Below the pieces are notes generated by a model, which worked only from the letters and a program-made list of their open reading frames with translations, was not told the origin of the DNA and made no database searches. A DNA stretch of 42,875 nucleotides, taken from positions 1 through 42,875 of the forward strand of contig MPMT01000039.1 in assembly GCA_002238645.1 (NCBI GenBank), read 5' to 3'. The stretch is from Alphaproteobacteria bacterium bin52. Its GTDB lineage: Bacteria; Pseudomonadota; Alphaproteobacteria; Thalassobaculales; Thalassobaculaceae. Within the stretch, counting starts at the first letter, position 1; each line of letters starts with the position of its first letter. Both the position numbers and the translations under genes were made by a program. Shown here in pieces: positions 28,259 through 36,789 of the stretch.

Positions 28259-29803
28259 ATGGCCGATCTGGGGCACAATTCGGGGCACCGCCTGACCGTC
28301 CGCCTGCATCCGGCGGACAACGTCGTGACTGCGCGCATCGACCTGCTGTCGGGGACCGGTGACGATGCGGAGGGCGTGAAGACGACGGGCCCGGTCCCGG
28401 CCGGGCACAAGGTCGCGACCCGGGCCATCGCGAGGGGCGAGGTCGTGCGCAAGTACGACCAGGTCATCGGGTTTGCCAGCAGCGACATCGCGCCGGGCGA
28501 ACACGTTCACGTGCACAACGTGGAGATGCGCGGGTTCGACCGCGACTACGCATTCTGCGTCGACGCCCGGCCCACCGATTTCGTTGCGGAGGCGGAACGC
28601 CGTACCTTCGAGGGGTACGTGCGCCCGGGCGGCCGGGTCGGGACCCGCAACTACATCGGGGTTCTGACCAGCGTCAACTGTTCGGCAACCGCGGCCCGCT
28701 ACATTGCGAACTCGATGCCCGGCGAGGTGCTCGCACGCTATCCGGGCGTTGACGGCGTGGTTGCGCTTGCCCATTCGACCGGCTGCGGCATGGCCGGGGC
28801 CGGCGACGGGTACGAGAACCTGCAGCGGGTGCTGTGGGGGTTCGCGCAACACCCCAACTTCGCCGGCATCCTGATGGTGGGGCTCGGTTGCGAGGTCAAC
28901 CAGATCGATTTCCTGCTGGAGGCCTACGGGCTTGAACGCGGCCCGCGGTTCCAGACCATGACCCTGCAGGAAACCGGCGGGACACGCCGGACCGTGGACC
29001 GCGGCGTCGGGCTGATCAGCGACATGCTTCCCGACGCCAGCCGCAGCGTGCGCCAGACCGTCCCGGTCGGGGAGATCACCCTTGCCCTCCAGTGCGGTGG
29101 ATCGGATGCCTATTCCGGCATCACCGCCAACCCGGCGCTGGGTGCGGCCGCCACCCTGCTGGTCCGTCATGGCGGAACGGCCGTCCTTGCCGAGACACCG
29201 GAAATCTATGGCGCCGAGCACCTGCTGACGCGGCGTGCGGCCTCGCGCGAGATCGGCGAGAAGCTGGTCGAACGGATCAGGTGGTGGGAGGACTACTGCG
29301 AGCGCAACGGCGGCGAGATGAACAACAACCCGTCGCCGGGCAACAAGGCCGGCGGGCTGACCACCATCCTCGAAAAGTCGCTGGGTGCGGCCGCCAAGGG
29401 CGGGGTCACCAACCTGTGCGGAGTCTACCGCTACGCCGAACGCGTCGATGCCCGTGGCTTCGTGTTCATGGACAGCCCCGGCTACGATCCGTGCTCGATC
29501 ACCGGGCAGGTGGCGTCGGGCTCGAACGTCGTGACCTTCACCACCGGTCGCGGTTCCTGCTACGGCTGCAAGCCGGCACCGTCGATCAAGCTCGCGACCA
29601 ACACGCCGATGTTCCGCCGAATGGAAGAGGACATGGACATCAACTGCGGCGAGGTGCTCGACGAGGACCTGTCCATCGATGCGATGGGCGAGCGGATCTT
29701 CGAGAAGGTGATCCGGGTTGCATCCGGCGAGGCCACCAAGAGCGAGGAACTCGGTATCGGCGACAACGAGTTCATTCCCTGGCAGATCGGCGCCACCATG
29801 TAG
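28259..29803 (+). CDS. UxaA-family dehydratase (altronate/galactarate type)
   Basis: Iron-dependent sugar-acid dehydratase, 514 aa, the full-length fused form. An N-terminal SAF-like domain (about 10-100; VPAGHKVATRAIARGEVVRKY, with the family's GEHVHVHNVE) is followed by the catalytic part (about 115-510: FEGYVRPGGRVGTRNYIGVL, HSTGCGMAG, LALQCGGSDAYSGITANPA, FTTGRGSCYGCKPAPSIKLA). These match altronate dehydratase UxaA and galactarate dehydratase GarD. The substrate is not resolved by sequence. It is divergent from an SDR and two genes from an IlvD/Edd-type dehydratase, so a sugar-acid pathway is likely. Confidence 0.9.
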   Translation: MADLGHNSGHRLTVRLHPADNVVTARIDLLSGTGDDAEGVKTTGPVPAGHKVATRAIARGEVVRKYDQVIGFASSDIAPGEHVHVHNVEMRGFDRDYAFCVDARPTDFVAEAERRTFEGYVRPGGRVGTRNYIGVLTSVNCSATAARYIANSMPGEVLARYPGVDGVVALAHSTGCGMAGAGDGYENLQRVLWGFAQHPNFAGILMVGLGCEVNQIDFLLEAYGLERGPRFQTMTLQETGGTRRTVDRGVGLISDMLPDASRSVRQTVPVGEITLALQCGGSDAYSGITANPALGAAATLLVRHGGTAVLAETPEIYGAEHLLTRRAASREIGEKLVERIRWWEDYCERNGGEMNNNPSPGNKAGGLTTILEKSLGAAAKGGVTNLCGVYRYAERVDARGFVFMDSPGYDPCSITGQVASGSNVVTFTTGRGSCYGCKPAPSIKLATNTPMFRRMEEDMDINCGEVLDEDLSIDAMGERIFEKVIRVASGEATKSEELGIGDNEFIPWQIGATM

Positions 29804-29872
29804 TGTTCGCCGGTCGTACCCGCTCACCCGGCCGTCTGGTGTCCTGGCCGAGGCAGTCGGCAGCCTGTCCGT

Positions 29873-30813
29873 TCAGGTCGATGGTCCCCGGGCGGCCGGC
29901 ATCGCCTGTGTTTCGGCGCCGTTGCCGAAGAGGTCATCAAGGCTGGACGCGGACACGAAGGCGTCCAGCCAGGCGTCGAGGTCTCCGACCGGGGCGTCGA
30001 GAATGCGGGTCCTGGTATCTTCGGGCACCGCGCCGAAGCGCTGTTCGAGCTGCCTGAGCAGCGTTTCCGCCTTGCCCTGAGCCCTGCCTTCCACTTTCCA
30101 CTGTTCTGCGACCGTCGACATGACTGTTTCCCGCTGTTCCGGATCAGCCTCGCGGAGAAGCCGCTCGAGGGCTTCCCGGGTCAACTGGTGAGTCTTCGCG
30201 ATAATCACTCGCGAGTGGGGACTTCAACGCCGGGCTGTGCATGTGCAGGTCTCGCAGCAACTCCCAGAGGTCCTCTCGTGAGGGCTCCTCGACCAGGGCG
30301 TGTTTCAGGATCCCGAGGCCGGCGCGCACATGGGCGTCGGGCGACAGCCCGGGAAACGGTGTCCGGACCAGATCGAGGAGTTCGTAGCGGAACGGGTCGC
30401 CGGGCCGGCCGGAAAGTTCCGACAACGACCGCGGCACCGTCCATTGTGCAGGACCCTGGTAGACGACGACGGGGATGATGAGCGGGGCCGCGCCGCCCGG
30501 GTCTCCCCGGCGTTCATGATCCCGCGGGACGCCGGGCAGGTACTCGGCGATCTGGACCGGTGTCCCGGCTTCGGGCGTGCTCTTGTGCTCGAGGATCACG
30601 TACAGCGGCCTGCCGTCCCCGATGCGCATCGAGTACACACCGTCGGCACTGGTCCCCCACAGCGTGTCATCGATGAAGGCCCGTTCGTCGGCCGCAAACG
30701 GCGTGTCGGGCAGAGTGCGCAATATCCCCGGGCGGGCACCGGCGGATCAGCGCGTCGGCCCACCCGGGATCTTCGAGAAGGGGACGAGAGATGGCGTCGT
30801 GGCGCCGGACGGG
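29873..30813 (-). pseudogene. Rpn-family nuclease/transposase-like gene broken by two frameshifts
   Basis: Remnant of a recombination-promoting nuclease (Rpn, PD-(D/E)XK fold, transposase_31 type). Three minus-strand frames carry consecutive parts. HDAISRPLLEDPGWADALIRR (the N-terminal hallmark, from about 30813 to 30725), then LPDTPFAADERAFIDDTLWG through VILEHKSTPEAG, the nuclease core (30722 to about 30210), then EALERLLREADPEQ to AETLLRQLEQRFGAVPE and LDAWLDAF (about 30208 to 29873), the C-terminal DUF4351 part. Indels near 30720 and 30210 separate them. Together they give one near full-length protein. Likely inactive. The 280 bases beyond it (to 31097) show nothing I can name. Confidence 0.75.
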
Positions 30814-31097
30814 CGGGCCGGCATCGGACCTCGCTCTGCGGGGCCTTCTGGCGGCCCGCGGTGGCATGGGTACCAGGACCGGGAAGCAGGCCGTGGCGAC
30901 GCGCGGTCCTCCGGATACCGGCGGGACGGGCGCAGGAACACCAAGGTGCGCACGCGGGCGGGTGTCCACCGCGCAATGCCGGCGCGAACCCGTCACGTCG
31001 GTTACCGGATGTGAAGGCAGCACGCCCGGACCAAGATCACTTGCCCGGGCGGAGAGGGTTGCCGCTTTCCGCGTGAGGCGCTGGCAGGTGCCACCGG

Positions 31098-32804
31098 TCA
31101 CCCGGGCGACGGGTGGCGCAGGAAGGTGAAGTCGCAGCCGGTATCCGCCTGCAGGATGCTGTCGTGGTAGAGTTTGCGGTACCCGCGGGCGGGGGCCGGG
31201 CGCGAGGGAGCGGCGTCGGCCCGGCGTCGTTCCAGGATTTCCGGGGCCACCAGCAGGTCGAGCCGGCGCTGCGCGACGCTGAGTGCGATCCTGTCCCCGG
31301 TCCGGACCAGGCCGAGCGGCCCGCCCGAGGCGGCGTCAGGTGTCACGTGCAGCACGATGGTCCCGTAGGCGGTCCCACTCATGCGGGCGTCCGAGATCCG
31401 GACCATGTCGGTCACCCCGGCGGCGGCCAGCCTGCGCGGAATGGGCAGGTAGCCTGCTTCCGGCATCGCCGATGCGCTCGCGGGTCCGGCATTCTGCAGC
31501 ACCAGGATGTCGTTGGCGCCAACGTCGAGATCGGGGTCGTCGATGCGGGCCGACAGATCTTCGAGCGAGGAGAACACCACGGCGCGGGCCTCGGTCTCGA
31601 ACAGTGCGGGGTCGGCTGCCGAGCGCTTGAGGATCGCTCCGCCGGGCGCAAGCGAGCCGAACAGCGCAACCAGCCCGCCCACCGGCTGGACCGGGTCGGC
31701 AAACGGGCGAACCACGTCGCGGTCGACCCAGCCGGGTTCCGCCGCCAGCCGTTCCTCGAGCGTCTGTCCCGCGACGTTCTCGCAGGCGAGGTTGAGCAGC
31801 GGGCGCAGTTCACGCAGCACCGGCCCGAGCCCGCCGGCCCTGAACAGGTCCTCCATGTAGTGCTCGCCGGTGGGCTTGAGATTGATCAGCACCGGCGTGG
31901 TGTCGGACAGCTCGTTCAGCCATTCGAGCGGGACGGCAATTCCGAGGCGCCCGGCGATCGCGGTCAGGTGCAGGATGGCATTGGTCGAGCCGCCGATGGC
32001 AAGCAGCACCCGAAGCGCGTTCTCCACCGCGTCCCGGGTAATGATCCGGCGCGGCACCAGCTCTCCGGACGCAAGCGCGACCGCGCGTTCGCCCGAGGCC
32101 TCGGCAGCGCGCAGGCGGTCGGCATGGACCGCCGGAATGGCGGCGGTGCCCGGCAACGCCATGCCGAGCGTCTCGACGAGACAGGCCATGGTGCTGGCCG
32201 TGCCCATCACTGCGCAGGTTCCTGCCGTGGTCACCAGTCGTTCCTCGATGCGCGCGATGCCCTCGCGGTCGATCTCGCCGGCCCGGTAGCGGGCCCAGAA
32301 CCGGCGGCAGTCGGTGCACGCCCCCAGTCTCTCGCCCTCGGAGTGGCCGGTGAGCTGTGACCCGACAATCAGCGAGATCACCGGGATATCGGCATTCGCT
32401 GCCCCCATCAGCTGCGCGGGCAACGTCTTGTCGCATCCGCCGATGAGCACGGCTGCGTCCATGGGCTGGGCGCCCAGCATTTCCTCGGTGTCCATGCTCA
32501 TCAGGTTGCGGAACATCATCGACGTCGGGCTGAGGAACGACTCGCCCAGCGAAATGGTCGGAAACACCATCGGAAGGCCGCCCGCGGCAAGCACGCCGCG
32601 ACTGGTCGCCTCGACCAGTTCGGGTACGTGGCGGTGGCAGTTGTTGTAGCCGCTGGTGGTATCGGCGATGCCGACCACCGGCCGGTCGAGCGTGCTGCGG
32701 CCGTAGCCCATCGACGCCGCGTTGGCCCGGCGCAGGTACAGGCTGAAGTCCATGTCACCGTAGTTGGTCAGGCCCCGGGCCAGTCCGCTTCTTCTTTCGG
32801 CCAT
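31098..32804 (-). CDS. IlvD/Edd-family dehydratase
   Basis: Iron-sulfur dehydratase of the dihydroxy-acid/6-phosphogluconate family, 568 aa. The cluster ligands are visible as Cys56 (NNCHRHV), Cys124 in GGCDKTLPAQLM and Cys197 in TAGTCAVMGTAST, consistent with the [2Fe-2S]-type members. The start MAERRSGLARGLTNYGDMDF, the divergence from standard IlvD and nearby SDR and UxaA-type genes point to a sugar-acid dehydratase (arabinonate, xylonate or similar) or a dihydroxy-acid relative, not housekeeping IlvD. The start is the ATG at 32804, with GGGAG upstream; the frame continues further but overlaps the divergent membrane protein gene. Confidence 0.9.
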   Translation of the reverse strand: MAERRSGLARGLTNYGDMDFSLYLRRANAASMGYGRSTLDRPVVGIADTTSGYNNCHRHVPELVEATSRGVLAAGGLPMVFPTISLGESFLSPTSMMFRNLMSMDTEEMLGAQPMDAAVLIGGCDKTLPAQLMGAANADIPVISLIVGSQLTGHSEGERLGACTDCRRFWARYRAGEIDREGIARIEERLVTTAGTCAVMGTASTMACLVETLGMALPGTAAIPAVHADRLRAAEASGERAVALASGELVPRRIITRDAVENALRVLLAIGGSTNAILHLTAIAGRLGIAVPLEWLNELSDTTPVLINLKPTGEHYMEDLFRAGGLGPVLRELRPLLNLACENVAGQTLEERLAAEPGWVDRDVVRPFADPVQPVGGLVALFGSLAPGGAILKRSAADPALFETEARAVVFSSLEDLSARIDDPDLDVGANDILVLQNAGPASASAMPEAGYLPIPRRLAAAGVTDMVRISDARMSGTAYGTIVLHVTPDAASGGPLGLVRTGDRIALSVAQRRLDLLVAPEILERRRADAAPSRPAPARGYRKLYHDSILQADTGCDFTFLRHPSPG

Positions 32805-32833
32805 GACGCTTTGATCTCCCTCAAGGTAGCCGC

Positions 32834-32875
32834 TATGCTCCCGCGCCGACACGCGGTTCGGCGGGCGGGAGCATA
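32834..32875. promoter_or_regulatory. Perfect 11-bp inverted repeat between divergent genes (possible operator)
   Basis: TATGCTCCCGC (32834-32844) is repeated in inverted orientation as GCGGGAGCATA (32865-32875) with a 20-base spacer. It occupies most of the 76-base gap between the IlvD-family gene and the membrane protein gene, and its right arm supplies GGGAG, the likely ribosome binding site of the latter. It could be a regulator binding site or an mRNA structure that sequesters that site. Confidence 0.5.
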
Positions 32876-32880
32876 TCCTG

Positions 32881-33339
32881 ATGCCGGTGTTCGGGAACAT
32901 CCTTCTCACCTTCGCCTGCTGCATCGTGCTGGTGTTCCTGGTGCCGGTGTTCCTGGTCGGGGCCCGCTTCGACTTCCTGGGCTCGATGACGGACTCCTGG
33001 ATCAGGATGGCGGGGCTCGTTCCCTTCGCCGCCGGGGTGGTGGTGATGGGTATCGGCCTGTTCTCCCGTCCGCCGCGCGACGGGCGCGAACCGACGGGCC
33101 TGTGCCGGCGGGTCCGCAACCCGGTCTGGCTGGGGGCCCTGGTCGCCGTCTTCTCGCAGTACCTGCTCTACGACTGGCCGCCGATCATCGCCTATGGCGT
33201 GGTGCTGTTCGTGGTCGCGGACTGCCTGCTCAGGTTTGCCGCCGAACCCGCCGGCGCCACGCGTTCGGGCGCTGCCTTCGAGGCCTGGTGCGAAACGGTT
33301 CCGCGCTGGATTCCGCACCGGAGTGCGCAGGCGCGTTGA
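32881..33339 (+). CDS. ICMT-like integral membrane protein
   Basis: 152-aa membrane protein with about four hydrophobic segments. The C-terminal half has the isoprenylcysteine-methyltransferase/PEMT-like layout: RVRNPVWLGALVAVFSQYL, then a hydrophobic pair of helices, then an AEP...F..W...VPRWIP tail. Bacterial members methylate unknown lipophilic substrates using S-adenosylmethionine. Some acidic residues of the usual EEP-L-x3-FG motif are altered (AEPAGATRSG), so activity is uncertain. It starts six bases after the inverted repeat shared with the divergent dehydratase. Confidence 0.75.
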   Translation: MPVFGNILLTFACCIVLVFLVPVFLVGARFDFLGSMTDSWIRMAGLVPFAAGVVVMGIGLFSRPPRDGREPTGLCRRVRNPVWLGALVAVFSQYLLYDWPPIIAYGVVLFVVADCLLRFAAEPAGATRSGAAFEAWCETVPRWIPHRSAQAR

Positions 33340-33395
33340 GCAACCCGGGGTCGGCTGATAGTGTCGGGCCGTCATTCTCGTGCGGAGATGCCGTC

Positions 33396-33905
33396 ATGTC
33401 GTACACGCTGGAACAGTTTGCCGCCGATTGCCGCGCGGCGCTGCTCGGGGACGATGGACCCGGTGGCCTCGAACAGGTGCGCGTCTTGGTCGAGCGCGCG
33501 TGCCGGGACGATCGGTTCGTCGAGACCCATCTCGGCCCGGACAACTCCTCGCCGCGCCAGGTGCTCTACGAGGATCCCGAACTCGGTTTCTGCATCCTCG
33601 CGCATGTTCACACCGGGGCGCGCAGCAGTCCCCCGCATGACCACGGTCCGAACTGGGCGATCTACGGCCAGGCCACGGGCCGGACCACCATGACCGACTG
33701 GAAATGTGTCCGCCGGCCGTCCGGCGACGAGCCCGGTCTGGTCAAGGCGGTTCGCAGCTACGATCTCGAACCCGGGATGGCGAGGGCCTACAGGATCGGC
33801 GACCTGCACTCTCCGCACCGCGAGGCAGAGACCCGCCTCATCCGCATCGAGGGGCGCAACATGGACGGCGTTGCCCGGGATGCCTACATGGTCGCCGGCG
33901 ACTGA
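33396..33905 (+). CDS. Cupin-fold, cysteine-dioxygenase-like protein
   Basis: 169-aa predicted metal-dependent double-stranded beta-helix protein. Likely metal ligands lie in SSPPHDHGPNWAIYG (His residues) and IGDLHSPHREAETRLIRIEG (His). The arrangement resembles the COG5553/cysteine dioxygenase-type cupins. No partner domain. It is followed by an HCCA-isomerase-like gene and a CoA-transferase/crotonase pair on the same strand, so it may belong to that catabolic set. The substrate is unknown. Confidence 0.8.
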   Translation: MSYTLEQFAADCRAALLGDDGPGGLEQVRVLVERACRDDRFVETHLGPDNSSPRQVLYEDPELGFCILAHVHTGARSSPPHDHGPNWAIYGQATGRTTMTDWKCVRRPSGDEPGLVKAVRSYDLEPGMARAYRIGDLHSPHREAETRLIRIEGRNMDGVARDAYMVAGD

Positions 33906-33948
33906 CCGGCACGATCCCGTTTCACCCGCTCGAAGGACACGACCGGAC

Positions 33949-34548
33949 ATGGCCGAGACCGGCGAAGTCAAGATGTACACCGACTTCAAGAGCCCCTACG
34001 CGTTCCTGGCGTTCGCGCCGGCGTACGAACTCGAGGAACGTTTCGACATCACCATGGCGTGGAAGCCGTTCCAGCTCAGGATCAAGGGCCGGGGACAGCG
34101 CAGCGTCTACTCGGAATGGAAGGTTCGCTACTCCTACATGGACGCCCGACGCAACGCCAACCGGCGCGGAGGCCTGATGCTGCGGGGTCCGCTGAAGGTG
34201 TTCGACACCACCCCGGCCCTGGTCGGAGGGCTGTTTGCCGACAGGCACGGCCGGTTTCGGGAATACGGTGGACTGGTGTTCGAGGGGTTCTTCAGGCGCG
34301 AATTCGCGGCCGATGAGCCGGACGCCGTCGCCGGCGTGCTGGACGGCATGGGCCTGTCCGGTGACGAGTACCGGACGTTCCTCGAGGGCGAGGGCATGGC
34401 GCAGTACGAGGCGATCCAGGAAGAGGCGGTCACCGACAACATTTTCGGCGTGCCGCTGTTCGTCTTCAGCGGCGAGCAGTTCTGGGGCCATGACCGGCTC
34501 TGGCTGCTCGAGGAACGGCTCGCCGAAGCCGGGCTGGCCCGGGCCTGA
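33949..34548 (+). CDS. DsbA/HCCA-isomerase-like thioredoxin-fold protein
   Basis: 199-aa kappa-class-GST/2-hydroxychromene-2-carboxylate isomerase-type protein. The N-terminal DFKSPYAFLA replaces the CXXC of true DsbA with Ser-Pro, as in HCCA isomerases that use glutathione. The C-terminal VTDNIFGVPLFVFSGEQFWG and HDRLWLLEERL carry the conserved cis-Pro and end motif. Cytoplasmic; no signal peptide. It precedes the CoA-transferase by 32 bases and may act on an aromatic or unsaturated acid, though no aromatic-ring genes are nearby. Confidence 0.85.
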   Translation: MAETGEVKMYTDFKSPYAFLAFAPAYELEERFDITMAWKPFQLRIKGRGQRSVYSEWKVRYSYMDARRNANRRGGLMLRGPLKVFDTTPALVGGLFADRHGRFREYGGLVFEGFFRREFAADEPDAVAGVLDGMGLSGDEYRTFLEGEGMAQYEAIQEEAVTDNIFGVPLFVFSGEQFWGHDRLWLLEERLAEAGLARA

Positions 34549-34580
34549 TCCCGCCGGCAGGAGCGGCAGGGGTTGCGCTC

Positions 34581-35828
34581 ATGATGCTCACAGACTTCCG
34601 CGTCCTCGACCTCACCCAGTTCGTGGCCGGCCCGACCGCAACGAAGATCATGGCGGAACTCGGCGCGGACGTGATCAAGGTCGAGCTCGCGCCCGCCGGT
34701 GACCACGGGCGGCGGTCCGGGCTGAGGTCGCGCCGGCCGGGGTACGAGCGGAGCACCCAGAGCACCTATTTTGTCCAGCACAATCTCGGCAAGCGCAGTC
34801 TGGCACTCGACCTGAAGGACCCGCGGGGCCAGGCGATCCTGCGCGACCTGGTGCGCCGGGCCGACGTTGTGGTCGAGAACTTCGCCCCGGGGGTGCTGGC
34901 CCGCATGGGGCTGGCATACGAGGCGGTCAGGGAGTTGAACCCGCGCATCGTGATGTGTTCGATCTCCATGGCGGGCCAGTCCGGGCCGCTCGCCGACCAG
35001 CCGGGTTTCGACTACATGGGATCGGCCTATGCCGGGATCACGGCCTCGATCGGAGAGGCGGACCGCAGCCCGGCGATGGTTCCGGTCGCCATCGGTGACA
35101 GCGCCACCGGTCTCGCAGCCGCCATGGCGGTGGGGTTCGCGCTGCTGCATGCGGCGAAGACCGGCGAGGGGCAGTACATCGATTGCTCGCTGATCGATAC
35201 CTACGTGCACATGCACGAGGACCTGATCCCCCGGGTCGGTCTGCGCGGAGCCGGGGCAAAGTTCCCGCGATCGGGTTCCCAGCATCCGAACGGGGGCCCG
35301 ACCGGTGTGTACCGGACCGCCGACGGCAGGTTCGTCTCCATCATGGTGTTGCCGTACCAGTGGCCGCGCATCCTGGCTGCGATGGGCCGGCCGGAGCTTG
35401 CCGATGATCCCCGGTTCAGGTCACCGCGCGATCGCCGTGCCAACCGGGAGGAACTGAAGGCGATCATCGAGGACTGGATGGCGGAACTCGGCGACCGTGA
35501 CTCGGTGCTGGCGGCGCTTGCGGCCGAACGGGTTCCCTGCGCCCCGGTGCTCGAGCTCGACGAGGTGATCGCCCATCCGCACATGCGCGAGCGCGGCACC
35601 ATCCGCGAGGTCGATGATCCCGACATCGGCACCTTTCCCGTCCCGGCGATCCCGGCGCGGTTCTCCGCATGGCAGCCCGACGCGTCCGCGCGCGCGCCCA
35701 GGCTCGGCGAGCACAACGAGGAAATCCTGTCGGACCTGCTGGGCATGGATGCAGATGCGATCGCGGCGCTCCAGGCCTCCGGTGTCCTCGTCAGCGACCC
35801 GGGGCCCGGTGGCGCCAACGGGGCCTGA
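34581..35828 (+). CDS. Class III CoA-transferase (CaiB/BaiF family)
   Basis: Transfers CoA between carboxylic acids through an enzyme-aspartyl anhydride. 415 aa, the standard length. Conserved features: RVLDLTQFVAGPTATKIMAELGADVIKVE at the N-terminus (here shown in part), KRSLALDLKDPRG, DVVVENFAPGVLARMGL, and the catalytic Asp144 in GFDYMGSAYAG. The C-terminal third has VPCAPVLELDEVIAHPHMRERG. It is followed 40 bases later by a crotonase, the common arrangement for activation and then dehydration or hydration of an acyl group, as in CaiB/CaiD. Acyl substrate not identifiable. Confidence 0.93.
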   Translation: MMLTDFRVLDLTQFVAGPTATKIMAELGADVIKVELAPAGDHGRRSGLRSRRPGYERSTQSTYFVQHNLGKRSLALDLKDPRGQAILRDLVRRADVVVENFAPGVLARMGLAYEAVRELNPRIVMCSISMAGQSGPLADQPGFDYMGSAYAGITASIGEADRSPAMVPVAIGDSATGLAAAMAVGFALLHAAKTGEGQYIDCSLIDTYVHMHEDLIPRVGLRGAGAKFPRSGSQHPNGGPTGVYRTADGRFVSIMVLPYQWPRILAAMGRPELADDPRFRSPRDRRANREELKAIIEDWMAELGDRDSVLAALAAERVPCAPVLELDEVIAHPHMRERGTIREVDDPDIGTFPVPAIPARFSAWQPDASARAPRLGEHNEEILSDLLGMDADAIAALQASGVLVSDPGPGGANGA

Positions 35829-35868
35829 ACCGGCTTCCCGCCCGACATTCGCAAACCCGGAGGAACAG

Positions 35869-36657
35869 ATGGCAGTTGTCGAAACCGAACAGCACGGCCA
35901 GGTGCTGGTGGTCAGGTTGAACCGGCCCGAGCGTCTCAACGCCATGAACCGCGAGCTCCGCCAGGAGATGGCGCGGATCTGGACCGACTTCCGGACCAGC
36001 GCCGAATTCGAGGTCGGCATCCTGACTGGAACCGGCCGCGGGTTCTGTGCCGGCGAGGACATGAAGGAATCGCTCGCCGACGGCGAGAGCGAGCAGCCCG
36101 ACCCGTTCATGTCGCTCGAGCTGGAAAAGCCGGTAATCGGTGCCGTCAACGGTTTCGCGATGGGCGGCGGCTTCATGCTGGTCGAGCGCACCGACCTCAG
36201 GGTGGCGTCGACCAACGCGGTGTTCGAGGTCTCCGAGGTCAAGCGCTGGCTGCTCGGCGGCTGTGACCACGGCGCCATTGCCAACATGCCCTATCCGGTG
36301 GCGATGGAAATGGCTCTCGGCTACCGTTTCACCGCACAGCGGTTCTACGAGCTCGGGTTCCTGAACCGGCTGGTGGAACCCGACGAGTTGATGCCGACCG
36401 CGCTCGAGATGGCGCGCCACCTGCTGACGCTACCTCCGGCCGCGCGGGTCAACACGGTCCACATGATGCGCCAGGTCCGCCCGGGGCTGACGGCGCGCCA
36501 GCAGGAGCTCGCCAGGGCGCTGCACCAGCATGGTGCGCTATCCGACCGTATGGAGTCGCGCGCGGCATTCACGGAGAAACGCGCGCCGGTGTGGAAGGGC
36601 TGGGATGACCCCGGCGACCGCTACCGCATGCCGACCCTGGCGGACATCCCGGGATGA
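35869..36657 (+). CDS. Enoyl-CoA hydratase/isomerase family protein (crotonase)
   Basis: 262-aa crotonase-fold protein. Oxyanion-hole segments are GRGFCAGEDMKE (about 57-68) and NGFAMGGGFML (94-104); SEVKRWLLGG (122-131) contains Glu123, equivalent to the second catalytic Glu of hydratases. The first catalytic Glu position is occupied by Met103 (GGGFML instead of GGGxEL), so classical syn-hydration is doubtful; isomerase, hydrolase or decarboxylase chemistry is possible. GGAGG precedes the ATG at 35869. It forms a pair with the CoA-transferase upstream. Confidence 0.9.
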   Translation: MAVVETEQHGQVLVVRLNRPERLNAMNRELRQEMARIWTDFRTSAEFEVGILTGTGRGFCAGEDMKESLADGESEQPDPFMSLELEKPVIGAVNGFAMGGGFMLVERTDLRVASTNAVFEVSEVKRWLLGGCDHGAIANMPYPVAMEMALGYRFTAQRFYELGFLNRLVEPDELMPTALEMARHLLTLPPAARVNTVHMMRQVRPGLTARQQELARALHQHGALSDRMESRAAFTEKRAPVWKGWDDPGDRYRMPTLADIPG

Positions 36658-36789
36658 CGGGACGGGGCGTGGGGGCCTGCAGAGCGATGACTCCATTGTA
36701 CCGGCCAGGGCGCCACGGTAGGGATTTGGGCTGAGGACCGGCAGGGACCAGGGCCTTCGGGTACAGGGTCGGGCCGGCGGGAGCAGGAT

